DNA of 64,000 nucleotides from Gammaproteobacteria bacterium (lineage in GTDB: Bacteria; Pseudomonadota; Gammaproteobacteria; Pseudomonadales; Halieaceae): assembly GCA_024644535.1 (NCBI GenBank), contig JAHEKX010000007.1, forward strand, positions 226,567 through 290,566, written 5' to 3'. A model generated the notes under the pieces. The model worked only from the letters and a program-made list of their open reading frames with translations, did not search any database and was not told the DNA's origin. Positions 30,459 to 40,095 of this stretch are shown here, piece after piece. The translations under genes were made by a program, and so were the position numbers. How positions within the stretch are numbered: position 1 is the stretch's first letter; the number at the start of each line of letters is the position of its first letter.

Positions 30459-33197
30459 ATGTATACGGTTGGGCAACGATATCTCTCACAACTTGACCCG
30501 CAGCTGGGCTTGGGCATTATTGTTGAAACAGAGCCCCGAAGAGTTACCGTAGCGTTTCCTGCGGTGGACGAAGAGCGCACCTATGCTACCGCCAACGCAC
30601 CTCTGAGCCGGCTACTCTTTAGAATCGGCGACACAATTCGTCTGGCCGACAACCATCTCTATACAGTGACCAAGGTAACCGAAAACACTGGTGTCGCAGT
30701 GTACTCAGTATTCACCGAAGACGGCCAAGAGATCGATGTCAGCGAAGTCGCCTTGGCTGCTGAATTAGAACTTAATCAACCCCAACAACGCCTGCTAACG
30801 GGCCAAATAGACAGTGCGGCTCTGTTCGAAACACGCTACAAGGCCATGCAATATCTGCATCAGCTGGACCAAACTGAGGTGCGGGGCTTGTTGGCGCCCA
30901 GAACCCTTCTGTTGCCCCACCAAGTCTATTTGGCCCAGCAAGTCGGGACTCGCCATGCACCCAGGGTCATGCTGGCCGATGAGGTTGGCTTGGGCAAAAC
31001 CATTGAAGCAGGCATGATCATTCATCAGCAGCTTCATACCAATCGCGCCAAGCGTATTTTAGTGCTTACACCTGAGCCATTAATGGCCCAATGGCTGGTA
31101 GAATTGCGGCGCAAATTCAACCTCCGGTTCGATCTTTTGAACCAAGAACGACTGGACACCGATGATAATCCGTTTGAAGAAGCGCAGTGGGTTATCTCTT
31201 GCTTAGACTTGATATCTAAACGCGAGCATTTATCTGAGCAGATGCTGTCAGAGGACTGGGACCTAGTTATTATCGACGAAGCGCACCAACTCGAACATGC
31301 TGAAACAGCGATTAAACACTGTGTTGATCAGCTCTGTACCGTCACCCGCGGGTTACTATTGTTGACCGCAACACCAGAACAACTCGGCCAAAAGGCGCAC
31401 TTCGAACGCTTACAGCTCTTGGATCCACACAGGTTTTCAAAATTCAGTGACTATCAGAGTAACGAGACTCGATATCAGCAAATAGATCAAGCTATTCAAG
31501 CCATCGAGGCGGGTTTCAGCCCAGAATTGCCCTTCCCTATTCACGGCAGCACGGCCCAGGCACAAATTCGATATTTGCTAGACTTTTACGGTACAGGTCG
31601 CTGCCTGTACCGAAATACGCGGGCTTCGGTCGCTGGTTTACCTGCACGCGCTTTGCATCCTCATCCGCTGGAAAGCGACATGACAGAGATCTCTGGCAAT
31701 GATCTAATGCAACAGCTGTATCCTGAGCGCTATGAAACCGACGATCGTTGGGTGCTAACACACCCAAAGGTCACTTGGCTGGTGCAATTTCTAAAAGCAA
31801 ATAAAACGGAAAAAGTCCTCGTTATTTGTGGTAATACCGCCGTCGCCACAGCCTTAGAAGATTACCTGCAGATGCGCGCGGGTATTCGGTCGTCGGCGTT
31901 CTACGAAGGTTTGAGTTTAGTTGAACGGGACCGGGCCGCGGCATACTTTCAAGAGACCGAGCAAGGCGCACAGGTATTGGTTTGTTCAGAAATTGGCAGT
32001 GAGGGTCGAAACTTTCAGTTTTCTCAGCACTTGGTGCTGTTCGATCTACCTTTATCGCCAGATCTACTCGAGCAACGCATTGGACGCCTAGATCGTATCG
32101 GCCAAAAACAGACAATTAACGTTCATGTACCCTACATCGTCAAAGGCGCGCAAGAGCAGCTTTTCAAATGGTATGCTCAAGGCCTTGAGGTCTTTAGGGA
32201 ACATTGCGCTGGCGCGCAACGCTTGTACGACCAGTTTGCCGAAGAACTTCACGATTACTGCCTAGATCCAGGTGACAACATAGGCTTTATCGAACGGGTG
32301 TCAATCGCTACGGCAAACCTCAGAGAATCACTTAACGCTGGACGCAACCGATTACTGGAGCGTCATTCACTGGACGAAGAAAAAGCCGAAGAGTACATTG
32401 AACAAATCAAGAGGTGGGATAATTCTGCGCCACTGAGAGAGTGGCTTGAGCTAGCCAGCAATGCACTCGACCTCGATATAGAACCTCTCGATCAGGACAC
32501 TTGGATTTTTAAAGCTAACGAGCATACGCATGAAGCTCTTATCCCCTACTTTCAGAACGATGCTCTCACTGGCACATTTGATCGAGAGATTGCCGCTAGC
32601 CGGGAAGACTGGGAGTTCCTAACTTGGGAACACCCTCTAGTAACAGAGACTCTAGAATTATTCGAGGCCGACACGCTCGGAAGCGGAACTCTATCGCGCC
32701 TGCGTTTACCCAATCTACCCGAAGGTACATTGCTACTTGAAGCGATTGCTGTCGTGAGGGTATTGGGTCAGTCACGCATGGATTTAAAGCGTTTTTTACC
32801 GCGCACACCCCTTCGACTACTTATCGACGAAAATGGCCGCAATTTAGCCGAAGCCCTACCGCCAGAAAAATTGAACCCACGACTCGAAAATTTGCCGGCA
32901 AAGGCGGCTGGTAGTGCCATAAAGCAGGTGCGAGAGCCACTTTTAAACCTAATTAGCAGAACAGAAAAGCAAGCTCAGAGCCTAGCTGGTGACTTTATCA
33001 ACCGGGCACAGATAGCGTTCACAGACTATATCGACTCTGAAATTGAGCGCACTAGCTTACTCAGCCAAGCACAAGTAGATGCACAAATAAGTAACGACCT
33101 CGTGAGACTCAGGCAAGAACGAGAAATGGGCTACACTGCATTAGCGCAGTCACAGGTAAGCATTCACGCTCTGCGCTTAATCGCCACTCATCATTGA
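30459..33197 (+). CDS. rapA: RNA polymerase-associated helicase RapA
   Basis: VGQRYLSQLDPQLGLGIIVE, LPHQVYLAQQVGTRHAPRVMLADEVGLGKTIEAGMI, DEAH at VIIDEAHQLEH, LVLFDLPLSPDLLEQRIGRLDRIGQ. Confidence 0.97.
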   Translation: MYTVGQRYLSQLDPQLGLGIIVETEPRRVTVAFPAVDEERTYATANAPLSRLLFRIGDTIRLADNHLYTVTKVTENTGVAVYSVFTEDGQEIDVSEVALAAELELNQPQQRLLTGQIDSAALFETRYKAMQYLHQLDQTEVRGLLAPRTLLLPHQVYLAQQVGTRHAPRVMLADEVGLGKTIEAGMIIHQQLHTNRAKRILVLTPEPLMAQWLVELRRKFNLRFDLLNQERLDTDDNPFEEAQWVISCLDLISKREHLSEQMLSEDWDLVIIDEAHQLEHAETAIKHCVDQLCTVTRGLLLLTATPEQLGQKAHFERLQLLDPHRFSKFSDYQSNETRYQQIDQAIQAIEAGFSPELPFPIHGSTAQAQIRYLLDFYGTGRCLYRNTRASVAGLPARALHPHPLESDMTEISGNDLMQQLYPERYETDDRWVLTHPKVTWLVQFLKANKTEKVLVICGNTAVATALEDYLQMRAGIRSSAFYEGLSLVERDRAAAYFQETEQGAQVLVCSEIGSEGRNFQFSQHLVLFDLPLSPDLLEQRIGRLDRIGQKQTINVHVPYIVKGAQEQLFKWYAQGLEVFREHCAGAQRLYDQFAEELHDYCLDPGDNIGFIERVSIATANLRESLNAGRNRLLERHSLDEEKAEEYIEQIKRWDNSAPLREWLELASNALDLDIEPLDQDTWIFKANEHTHEALIPYFQNDALTGTFDREIAASREDWEFLTWEHPLVTETLELFEADTLGSGTLSRLRLPNLPEGTLLLEAIAVVRVLGQSRMDLKRFLPRTPLRLLIDENGRNLAEALPPEKLNPRLENLPAKAAGSAIKQVREPLLNLISRTEKQAQSLAGDFINRAQIAFTDYIDSEIERTSLLSQAQVDAQISNDLVRLRQEREMGYTALAQSQVSIHALRLIATHH

Positions 33198-33201
33198 TAT
33201 T

Positions 33202-35010
33202 TTAGCGATACCAGATGGGCGATGAGTAGGCCCGCTCTTGAATCGCGTCCGGGTGGCCGATAACCGCGATCTGGAGCGCTTGCGCATCCAAACTCGAGTG
33301 CCGCACTGTCGCCACCTGCAGGACTCGAACGTAATAGAAGCTCGTCTGTGATTCATCAAAATCCGGATCTTGCCAGACAGCATTTAGCTGCGACGCTCCG
33401 CTCGAATCATTACTCACAAGAGCATCGTAAACCCGTTCATGGGTTTCGCCCTGACCATCAATCCATCCTTTCACCACTTGTATGCGCTGCAGGCCTGCAC
33501 CTTTTGGATCTTGACCTGCAAAAATAGCCAAGCTAAAGCGCTCTCTGCCATCACTCTCGATCGCAGACCCCATGGGCACACCATCGATCGCCAATTTCGT
33601 GGTCGCATCCGCCTTGCTAATATCAAGCTCAGCGTCTGGCGCCAAGGCATAAACCTGCAAAGCTATGCGAGGCCCCGTCGAGGCGTAGACCTCTTTACGT
33701 TTAAATGCATCAATAATAGCCTCTCGGGTATTGGACTCGGCCCAGACGGCTGCAAGGCCAGCAGCTGACATCGACCAGCCGTTGGGGCCCGCGTCGTCAC
33801 CCCACATCGCTTGTTTACGTTCTGGCACTGAATCCAGAGCCATCTTGCCATGAAAATTATCTTCTTCGGCCGACGATAAGCCGGTATGCGAGTCGGTCGA
33901 CCCGATAAAACCAAGGCGATAAGGGTTCACGCCAACTTCCGCCTCGATCGCAAGTCCCCGCTTCAAGGCACTTCGCAGATAATCACCCTCGGTAGCCTTG
34001 TATTCCACATCCCCGACCTTAGCCAAGTAATGCGGGTATTCCTCGTAATCAGCAAACGCATCGTTTGGGCTTAGGTCAGGGTGGGTCTCTGAATCGCCCT
34101 TAATTTGGGTAATCTCTGCAATCGGCTCCCAACGAGCGCGTATCTTCGCGTATTCGGCATCAATGGGCCCGCCGCGCAAAGATGTGGTGTCAAACATCCA
34201 CCCCTTAGAAAGGTTGGAATTATGTGGTATGGACACGAAACGAGCCCCGACATTTTGCTCCGCGCCGTCCAAAAACCGCCACAAGTCTTCAGGAAAAGGC
34301 GAATCGTTAAAAGAGAACGGCGTAATTTTAGCGGCTTGTTCCGCATTTGCGTCCGACACAACAACCCTATGCAGGTTGGCTCCACCTGGGGTTCCGGTCC
34401 ATTCCCACCCGATCAGTGCAGTGAACTCTCCGGGCTTATTATAGCGGTCAGCGGTAGCGCTGATCGAATCCCACGCTGTAGCTCTAACGACTGGCATGTC
34501 GGGCATTAAACTACCGCTGTCATAACCAAGTCCTTCCATCGCCCTAGCTGTATCACGAGCGTCGGAATGCTCTGGAAGCAATGCTCCGAAAAATTTCAAA
34601 CTGGTATCGTTCTCGACCGACCGCCGCAGTAGCCACGCTGTAACCTCTGCTCCCAGCCAGTCGCTCCAACCCAACTTCGCATTGCTGCCGCCTTCTTCAT
34701 AGATGTGTTTGATCACGCCCATAAATTCAGCGTGATCGCTAACCACTAAGAAATCGAGAGGCGTATGTATCTGAACCCGGGCACGGTGAAAGGGGTGTAT
34801 CACCGACTCGCCCATCGCATAGCGGTAAGCCGCAGCGGGATCTGCCGAACGGTTGCCGTTGGTATAGGCGTCGAATGAGTATGATGTATGCAAGTGCGTA
34901 TCGCCCCACAATAACTCTTTAGCCGAAGTAGTACTTGCGTTAAGGACAGCAGCAGCGAAAAACGCAATAGTTAAAGCGTTTTTTGCTGCTATGCGTCTAG
35001 TTTTTGTCAT
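33202..35010 (-). CDS. DUF3604 family secreted protein
   Basis: Signal peptide; LLWGDTHLHTSYSFDAYTNGN, VVSDHAEFMGV, IGWEWTGTPGGANLHRVVV, GSTDSHTGLSSAEEDNFHGK: PHP-like motifs typical of DUF3604. Confidence 0.88.
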   Translation of the reverse strand: MTKTRRIAAKNALTIAFFAAAVLNASTTSAKELLWGDTHLHTSYSFDAYTNGNRSADPAAAYRYAMGESVIHPFHRARVQIHTPLDFLVVSDHAEFMGVIKHIYEEGGSNAKLGWSDWLGAEVTAWLLRRSVENDTSLKFFGALLPEHSDARDTARAMEGLGYDSGSLMPDMPVVRATAWDSISATADRYNKPGEFTALIGWEWTGTPGGANLHRVVVSDANAEQAAKITPFSFNDSPFPEDLWRFLDGAEQNVGARFVSIPHNSNLSKGWMFDTTSLRGGPIDAEYAKIRARWEPIAEITQIKGDSETHPDLSPNDAFADYEEYPHYLAKVGDVEYKATEGDYLRSALKRGLAIEAEVGVNPYRLGFIGSTDSHTGLSSAEEDNFHGKMALDSVPERKQAMWGDDAGPNGWSMSAAGLAAVWAESNTREAIIDAFKRKEVYASTGPRIALQVYALAPDAELDISKADATTKLAIDGVPMGSAIESDGRERFSLAIFAGQDPKGAGLQRIQVVKGWIDGQGETHERVYDALVSNDSSGASQLNAVWQDPDFDESQTSFYYVRVLQVATVRHSSLDAQALQIAVIGHPDAIQERAYSSPIWYR

Positions 35011-35034
35011 AATGGCCTCTTTAGTTAAGACGCG

Positions 35035-36579
35035 TCAAAGCACGCCACAGGCGCGATAAGTGCGGAGTAGAAAAGCTCGAGTATCCATGGGATCGATAAC
35101 ACCGTCAATTTCCAGATGCGTGGCTGCTTCGGTGGCTTTACCAATGTCATAAAGCTGCGCAACTAAGGTTTCAAAGCGCGCTTGGCGCTCTAAAGGATCT
35201 TGAATTGCGTCTAGTTCTTTCCGATATCCCAGACGAACCGCCCCCTCTAGCCCCATGCCGCCAAATTCGCCAGTTGGCCAAGCCGCCGCATAATTTGGCG
35301 TGGCAAAACTGCCGCCCGTCATGGCCATTGCACCCAAACCGTAACCCTTGCGCAAAAAAATAGCGACCAAGGGTTGGGTAAAAGCTGCACCGGCTTCAAA
35401 CATTCCTGCCATTCTGATCACCGCTGCTTGTGCCTCGCTGTCAGGGCCAACCATGAATCCCGGAGTATCGGTTAGTGATAGCAAAGGCAAATTGAAGCGC
35501 TCACACAGACGATACCAGCGCGCAGCCTTATCCGCGGCCTCAGCGTCCACAGCTCCACCGAGTTGTTGACAGTCGTTTGCAATCAATCCAATCGCGACGC
35601 CTTCGATGCGAATAAAGCCGGTAATGACACTGCGCCCATAGACACGCCCTACTTCAAGAAACGAATCTTTGTCACACAAACCCCGAATCACCTGTCGTAC
35701 CGGATAGGCCCAGCGTCGATCCTCGGGGATAAGGTCCCGCAGCGTTTGAGCATCTAACTCGGGTTCGCAAGGTGCTACAGCGCCCTGAAAGTAGCTCAAA
35801 ACTCTCTTAGCCACAGACGTTGCTTCCGCCTCGTCTTCGACCAGAATATCAACCACTCCATTCTTAAACTGCTGCTCTGCTGGACCAATTTGAGTCGGTT
35901 CAAACCGCCCCAAACCGCCTCCTTCAATCATGGCCGGACCCGCCATACCAATCCAGGAAGCACGAGTGGCAATGCGAATATCGCCAGAACCGAATAAAGC
36001 TGCGTTTCCCGCGAAACAGTATCCGTGATTCACCGTAATGCGTGGCACCCACCGCCCTAGCGCCGCCCAATCTCTAAAAGACGCCAGATGCAGACCTGCA
36101 ATTTGCGTTTTTACATCGTCGTCGCCTGGCCGACCACCACCGCCTTCAGTATACATAACCACAGGGAGCTTAAGTTGCCGCGCTTGCGCAATGGCTCGAT
36201 CTAACTTGTGATGGTGAAAGTAGCCTTGGGTACCCGCGAGCACAGTATAGTCGTTGACGATAACAACCGCAGACGCGCAATCAGACCCCACCTGCTTGGC
36301 GTTAATACTGGCCATGCCAGTAATTACACCATCGGCCGCAGTAGAGGAGCGCAATTCTTCGACTGACCGACGTGAACGCTGGGCAGCAATCGCGAGCTGC
36401 CCCCATTCGATCCACGAGTCAGCATCAACTAAATCGTGTAGGTTTTCTCTTGCAGTACGATAACCCCGCGAATGCCGACTTGCCACGGCCTTGGAGCGCC
36501 CAGAATCTAAGCTCGCATTCAAACGTGCCTGCAGTGCAGCAAGTTCTGGTCTGAGCTCTATTGTTTTTTTACCGCTCAT
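35035..36579 (-). CDS. Acyl-CoA carboxylase carboxyltransferase (beta) subunit
   Basis: GVITGMASINAKQVGSDCASAVVIVNDYTVLAGTQG, YTEGGGGRPGDDD, LTDTPGFMVGPDSEAQAAVIR. Confidence 0.88.
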   Translation of the reverse strand: MSGKKTIELRPELAALQARLNASLDSGRSKAVASRHSRGYRTARENLHDLVDADSWIEWGQLAIAAQRSRRSVEELRSSTAADGVITGMASINAKQVGSDCASAVVIVNDYTVLAGTQGYFHHHKLDRAIAQARQLKLPVVMYTEGGGGRPGDDDVKTQIAGLHLASFRDWAALGRWVPRITVNHGYCFAGNAALFGSGDIRIATRASWIGMAGPAMIEGGGLGRFEPTQIGPAEQQFKNGVVDILVEDEAEATSVAKRVLSYFQGAVAPCEPELDAQTLRDLIPEDRRWAYPVRQVIRGLCDKDSFLEVGRVYGRSVITGFIRIEGVAIGLIANDCQQLGGAVDAEAADKAARWYRLCERFNLPLLSLTDTPGFMVGPDSEAQAAVIRMAGMFEAGAAFTQPLVAIFLRKGYGLGAMAMTGGSFATPNYAAAWPTGEFGGMGLEGAVRLGYRKELDAIQDPLERQARFETLVAQLYDIGKATEAATHLEIDGVIDPMDTRAFLLRTYRACGVL

Positions 36580-37361
36580 GACACGCCTTGATTCACTTGG
36601 TTTCGACCGCGCGCTTGGATCGCCAGCCGACGTTGTGCAACCTGTTCGCCTTGGACATTTTGGTTCGCTTCGGTCATTAAGGCTTGTTCAATGGCCAGAC
36701 CTTCATCCAAACCGACCGCCAAGCCTTCATTCAGCATCTGCTTGACGACACCCACAATGCGAGCGTCAGCTTCGTGAATATCCCGCGCGACGGCTTCTGC
36801 TTCGAGCAGCAATTGCTGTGAGGGAACCAGGCGCGACACTAAGCCCCAATCAGATGCTTGCTGAGCACTGATAAAATTACCCGTAAAATGAGCCTCTTTC
36901 GCACGGCTGGGGCCGATAATACGCGCCAGCCTTTGTGACAAACCCCAGCCTGGCGCGATACCGACGCGCGCGTGAGTATCGGCAAAACGCGCATTCTCGC
37001 AGCCAAGCAAAATATCTCCCATTAGCGCAAGCTCGAAACCGCCCGTCGCTGCAATACCATTTATAGCCATAATGACAGGTTTAGAAAACCGACGAAACGC
37101 CGAATGAATATCGTTACTACCAGAAATACCAAGTGCTTCCATGCCGTCTGGCTGGCTTAACAACTTCAGGTCTAAACCGGCACAAAAACCACGCCCAGCA
37201 CCTGTCAGAACGATCGCTGAACAGGTGTCATCAACATCAAGCATGTCCAAGGCGGCGCACAGCTCTGCCATCATGTCGGGATTCAGTGCATTAAGGGACT
37301 CCGGGCGGTTCAGGGTCAGAACCGCGTACCCTTCTTTACGGTCAATTAAGACCGCTGGCAT
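36576..37361 (-). CDS. Enoyl-CoA hydratase/isomerase family protein
   Basis: VLTLNRPESLNALNPDMMAEL, LTGAGRGFCAGLDLK, AINGIAATGGFELALMGDILLG. Confidence 0.92.
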   Translation of the reverse strand: MPAVLIDRKEGYAVLTLNRPESLNALNPDMMAELCAALDMLDVDDTCSAIVLTGAGRGFCAGLDLKLLSQPDGMEALGISGSNDIHSAFRRFSKPVIMAINGIAATGGFELALMGDILLGCENARFADTHARVGIAPGWGLSQRLARIIGPSRAKEAHFTGNFISAQQASDWGLVSRLVPSQQLLLEAEAVARDIHEADARIVGVVKQMLNEGLAVGLDEGLAIEQALMTEANQNVQGEQVAQRRLAIQARGRNQVNQGVS

Positions 37362-38144
37362 TTAACGTCCCTTCCAGACGGGGGCGCGACGCTCAAAGAA
37401 GGCCATCGCACCCTCTCTTGCATCTTCGCTGGCCACACACACCATCTGTAAATCCGCTTCTACAGAGATAGCTGTGCCGAAATCGCATTCCATAGCAGCA
37501 CTCAAAGCCTCTTTGGTACAAGACAAAGACAAAGGCGACTTACCCGCAAGCGCTTGCGCCCACTCTAACGCCGCATCTTGAAGCTCTGCGTCTGCAACCA
37601 CCTTATTCACCAAACCTAATTCAAGCGCGCGATCACCCGTAATTCGAGTTCCCTCGATCATGAGCTGGTACGCCAACTTGCGGCCCACTGTTCTTGCCAA
37701 CAGCCAAGTTGATCCACCATCGGGTACAAGCCCGATCGCGCTAAACGCCTGATACAAGAACGCGTTTTCACCCATAACAGACAAATCACAGGCCATTGCA
37801 AACGCTGACCCAATGCCTGCAGCAGCACCATTGACGGCGCTAATCCACGGCTTAGAGGCTTCGGTTATTCCCAGCAAAGCGGGTTTGTATTCGTGATTTA
37901 ATTGGTCATCCACACGAGAGCCGGGGGGTAACTGCTCACTTAAATCCGCACCGGCGCAGAAGGCCCGACCTGCACCTGTCAGAATCGCAACACGAATGCT
38001 GTCATCTTCGTTAACTTCGCGGATCGCTTTAAGGAGGTCTGAGCGCAAATCGGCATTAAAGGCATTGAGCTGATCGGGCCGATTCATGGTGACTCGAGCC
38101 ACGTGATCAAAACGCTCGACGGTTACTGCTGTGTAATCGGGCAT
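37362..38144 (-). CDS. Enoyl-CoA hydratase/isomerase family protein
   Basis: VTMNRPDQLNAFNADLRSDLL, LTGAGRAFCAGADLSEQ, AVNGAAAGIGSAFAMACDLSVMG. Confidence 0.92.
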   Translation of the reverse strand: MPDYTAVTVERFDHVARVTMNRPDQLNAFNADLRSDLLKAIREVNEDDSIRVAILTGAGRAFCAGADLSEQLPPGSRVDDQLNHEYKPALLGITEASKPWISAVNGAAAGIGSAFAMACDLSVMGENAFLYQAFSAIGLVPDGGSTWLLARTVGRKLAYQLMIEGTRITGDRALELGLVNKVVADAELQDAALEWAQALAGKSPLSLSCTKEALSAAMECDFGTAISVEADLQMVCVASEDAREGAMAFFERRAPVWKGR

Positions 38145-38157
38145 AGTAAGTTCTCTC

Positions 38158-39291
38158 CTAGGCTACGCTGTTATTGTTTTGAAGTTGCTCAATTTCATCG
38201 GCCGCAAAGCCCATCGCTTGTAGCACCGACACGGTATCCTCTCCGATTCCGTGAGCTCCATGGCGAATTTCTGAGGGCGTACGTGAAAAACGCGGTGCCG
38301 GAGACGGTTGAACAATACCATCAACTTCTTGATAGACGTTCCGAGCGACGTTAGCTGGGTGAGACGGCGCCTCTTTGAAGCTCAGTACGGGCGCGAAGCA
38401 GACATCAGTCCCTTCCATGATTGCACACCACTCATCGCGCGTCTTGCTCTTGAAAACTTCGGTGAGTTTGGCTTTGAGCTCGGACCACAGCGCCTGATTA
38501 TTTTGATCTGCAAACGTCGTCTTATCTAACTCAGCCAATTCTAGCAGCAATGCATAGAACTGCGGCTCGATGGAGCCAACCGAGACATAGCCACCGCAGG
38601 CACACTCATAGGTGTCGTAAAAATGCGCAGCGCCATCGAGCATATTCGCCTCACGTTGCGTTGCATCCCAAGCACCCACCGCTTCAAATCCGTGCATCAT
38701 CCACATTAACTGTGCAGCACCGTCGACCATCGCCACATCCAACACTTGTCCTTTGCCAGATTGTGACGATTCTAAAAGCGCAGCCAGCACACCATTGACT
38801 AATAGCATACCGCCACCACCCATATCGCCAATTAGGTTCAGTGCCGGCACGGGACGCTCACCGCGTCTCCCGGTTGCAAACAGTGCCCCGGTCAGCGAGA
38901 TGTAGTTAATATCGTGACCCGCAGCTTGCGCCATCGGGCCCTCTTGGCCCCAACCCGTCATGCGAGCAAAAATCAACTTAGGATTGCGAGCCATACAAAC
39001 GTCCGGGCCAATGCCTAACTTCTCGCAAACGCCGGGCCGATAGGGGTCGATCACGACATCCGCGTTTTCGACCAAGCGCAGAAACGTTTCAACACCCTCT
39101 TGTGATTTTAAATTGACTACGATCGATTTTTTACCGCGCGCACTCACATCTTTCATGATCCGTGGATCCATACCGCCTTTACGGTCAATACGAATGACTT
39201 CTGCACCCATATCGGCCAGTATCATACCGCCCATGGGCGCTGGGCCAATTCCACCCAACTCTAAGACCGTAAACCCGTTCAATGGTCCCAT
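38158..39291 (-). CDS. CaiB/BaiF CoA-transferase family (alpha-methylacyl-CoA racemase-like)
   Basis: MGPLNGFTVLELGGIGPAPMGGMILADMGAEVIRIDRKGG, ARMTGWGQEGPMAQAAGHDINYISLTGAL. Confidence 0.93.
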   Translation of the reverse strand: MGPLNGFTVLELGGIGPAPMGGMILADMGAEVIRIDRKGGMDPRIMKDVSARGKKSIVVNLKSQEGVETFLRLVENADVVIDPYRPGVCEKLGIGPDVCMARNPKLIFARMTGWGQEGPMAQAAGHDINYISLTGALFATGRRGERPVPALNLIGDMGGGGMLLVNGVLAALLESSQSGKGQVLDVAMVDGAAQLMWMMHGFEAVGAWDATQREANMLDGAAHFYDTYECACGGYVSVGSIEPQFYALLLELAELDKTTFADQNNQALWSELKAKLTEVFKSKTRDEWCAIMEGTDVCFAPVLSFKEAPSHPANVARNVYQEVDGIVQPSPAPRFSRTPSEIRHGAHGIGEDTVSVLQAMGFAADEIEQLQNNNSVA

Positions 39292-39301
39292 AGTGTTCTC
39301 C

Positions 39302-40075
39302 TTATCGAGGTTGCATTCTAATTGCGCCGTCGAGGCGAATGCACTCTCCGTTCACATAGTCGTTTTCAGCGATGAATACTGATAAGTGGGCAATCTCTTC
39401 TGCCTTACCCAAGCGCTGAGGATAGCACACGCTCGCCTCTAAAGATTTATAAGCTTGTTCTGGAAGCGCTTCAAACAGAGGGGTATGAATTAATCCGGGA
39501 ACAATCGTGTTGACCCGAATTCCGTAGCTTGCCAAGTCACGAGCCATAGGCAAGGTCATACCGACAACACCACCTTTGCTGGCGCTGTAAGCTAATTGGC
39601 CCACCTGACCCTCGTAGGCCGCAATTGACGCAGTGTTGATAATTACACCACGGCCACCATCGCTATTAACAGGTTCGTTATTTGCCATTTGCTCGGCGGC
39701 ATAACGGGCTACATTAAAGGTGCCAACCAAGTTCACGTTAATCACATGCATGTACTGATCAAGTGGAAAAACACCTTTCTTGGATAAGGTCTTTACCGCG
39801 TTACCGATTCCCGCGTAGTTATTACAAATGTGAAGAGCACCGAAGTGTGCAACGACACCCGATACGGCGTCGCGAACAGAGTTTTCATCAGCAACGTTGA
39901 CCGACCAAAAAGCCACATTGTCTGCACCACACTGCGCGATGACTTCCTGCGCCTTCGTTTCGTTCATATCAAATATTGCGACTTTCACGCCCTTCCCCAC
40001 ATAAGCCTCTACCGTTGCTCGACCTAGTCCTGATGCACCACCCGTGACAATAGCGACTTTACCCTGTAAATCCAT
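39302..40075 (-). CDS. Short-chain dehydrogenase (3-hydroxyacyl-CoA dehydrogenase type)
   Basis: VAIVTGGASGLGRATVEAYVGKG, NTASIAAYEGQVGQLAYSASKGGVVGMTLPMARDLASYGIRVNTIVPGLIHTPLFEALP. Confidence 0.92.
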   Translation of the reverse strand: MDLQGKVAIVTGGASGLGRATVEAYVGKGVKVAIFDMNETKAQEVIAQCGADNVAFWSVNVADENSVRDAVSGVVAHFGALHICNNYAGIGNAVKTLSKKGVFPLDQYMHVINVNLVGTFNVARYAAEQMANNEPVNSDGGRGVIINTASIAAYEGQVGQLAYSASKGGVVGMTLPMARDLASYGIRVNTIVPGLIHTPLFEALPEQAYKSLEASVCYPQRLGKAEEIAHLSVFIAENDYVNGECIRLDGAIRMQPR

Positions 40076-40095
40076 ACCTCACTCCCAAAGTTTTC

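Noticed and set aside
33439-34509. Plus-strand ORFs of 93-134 aa
   Set aside because: Antisense to the DUF3604 gene; no motif support.
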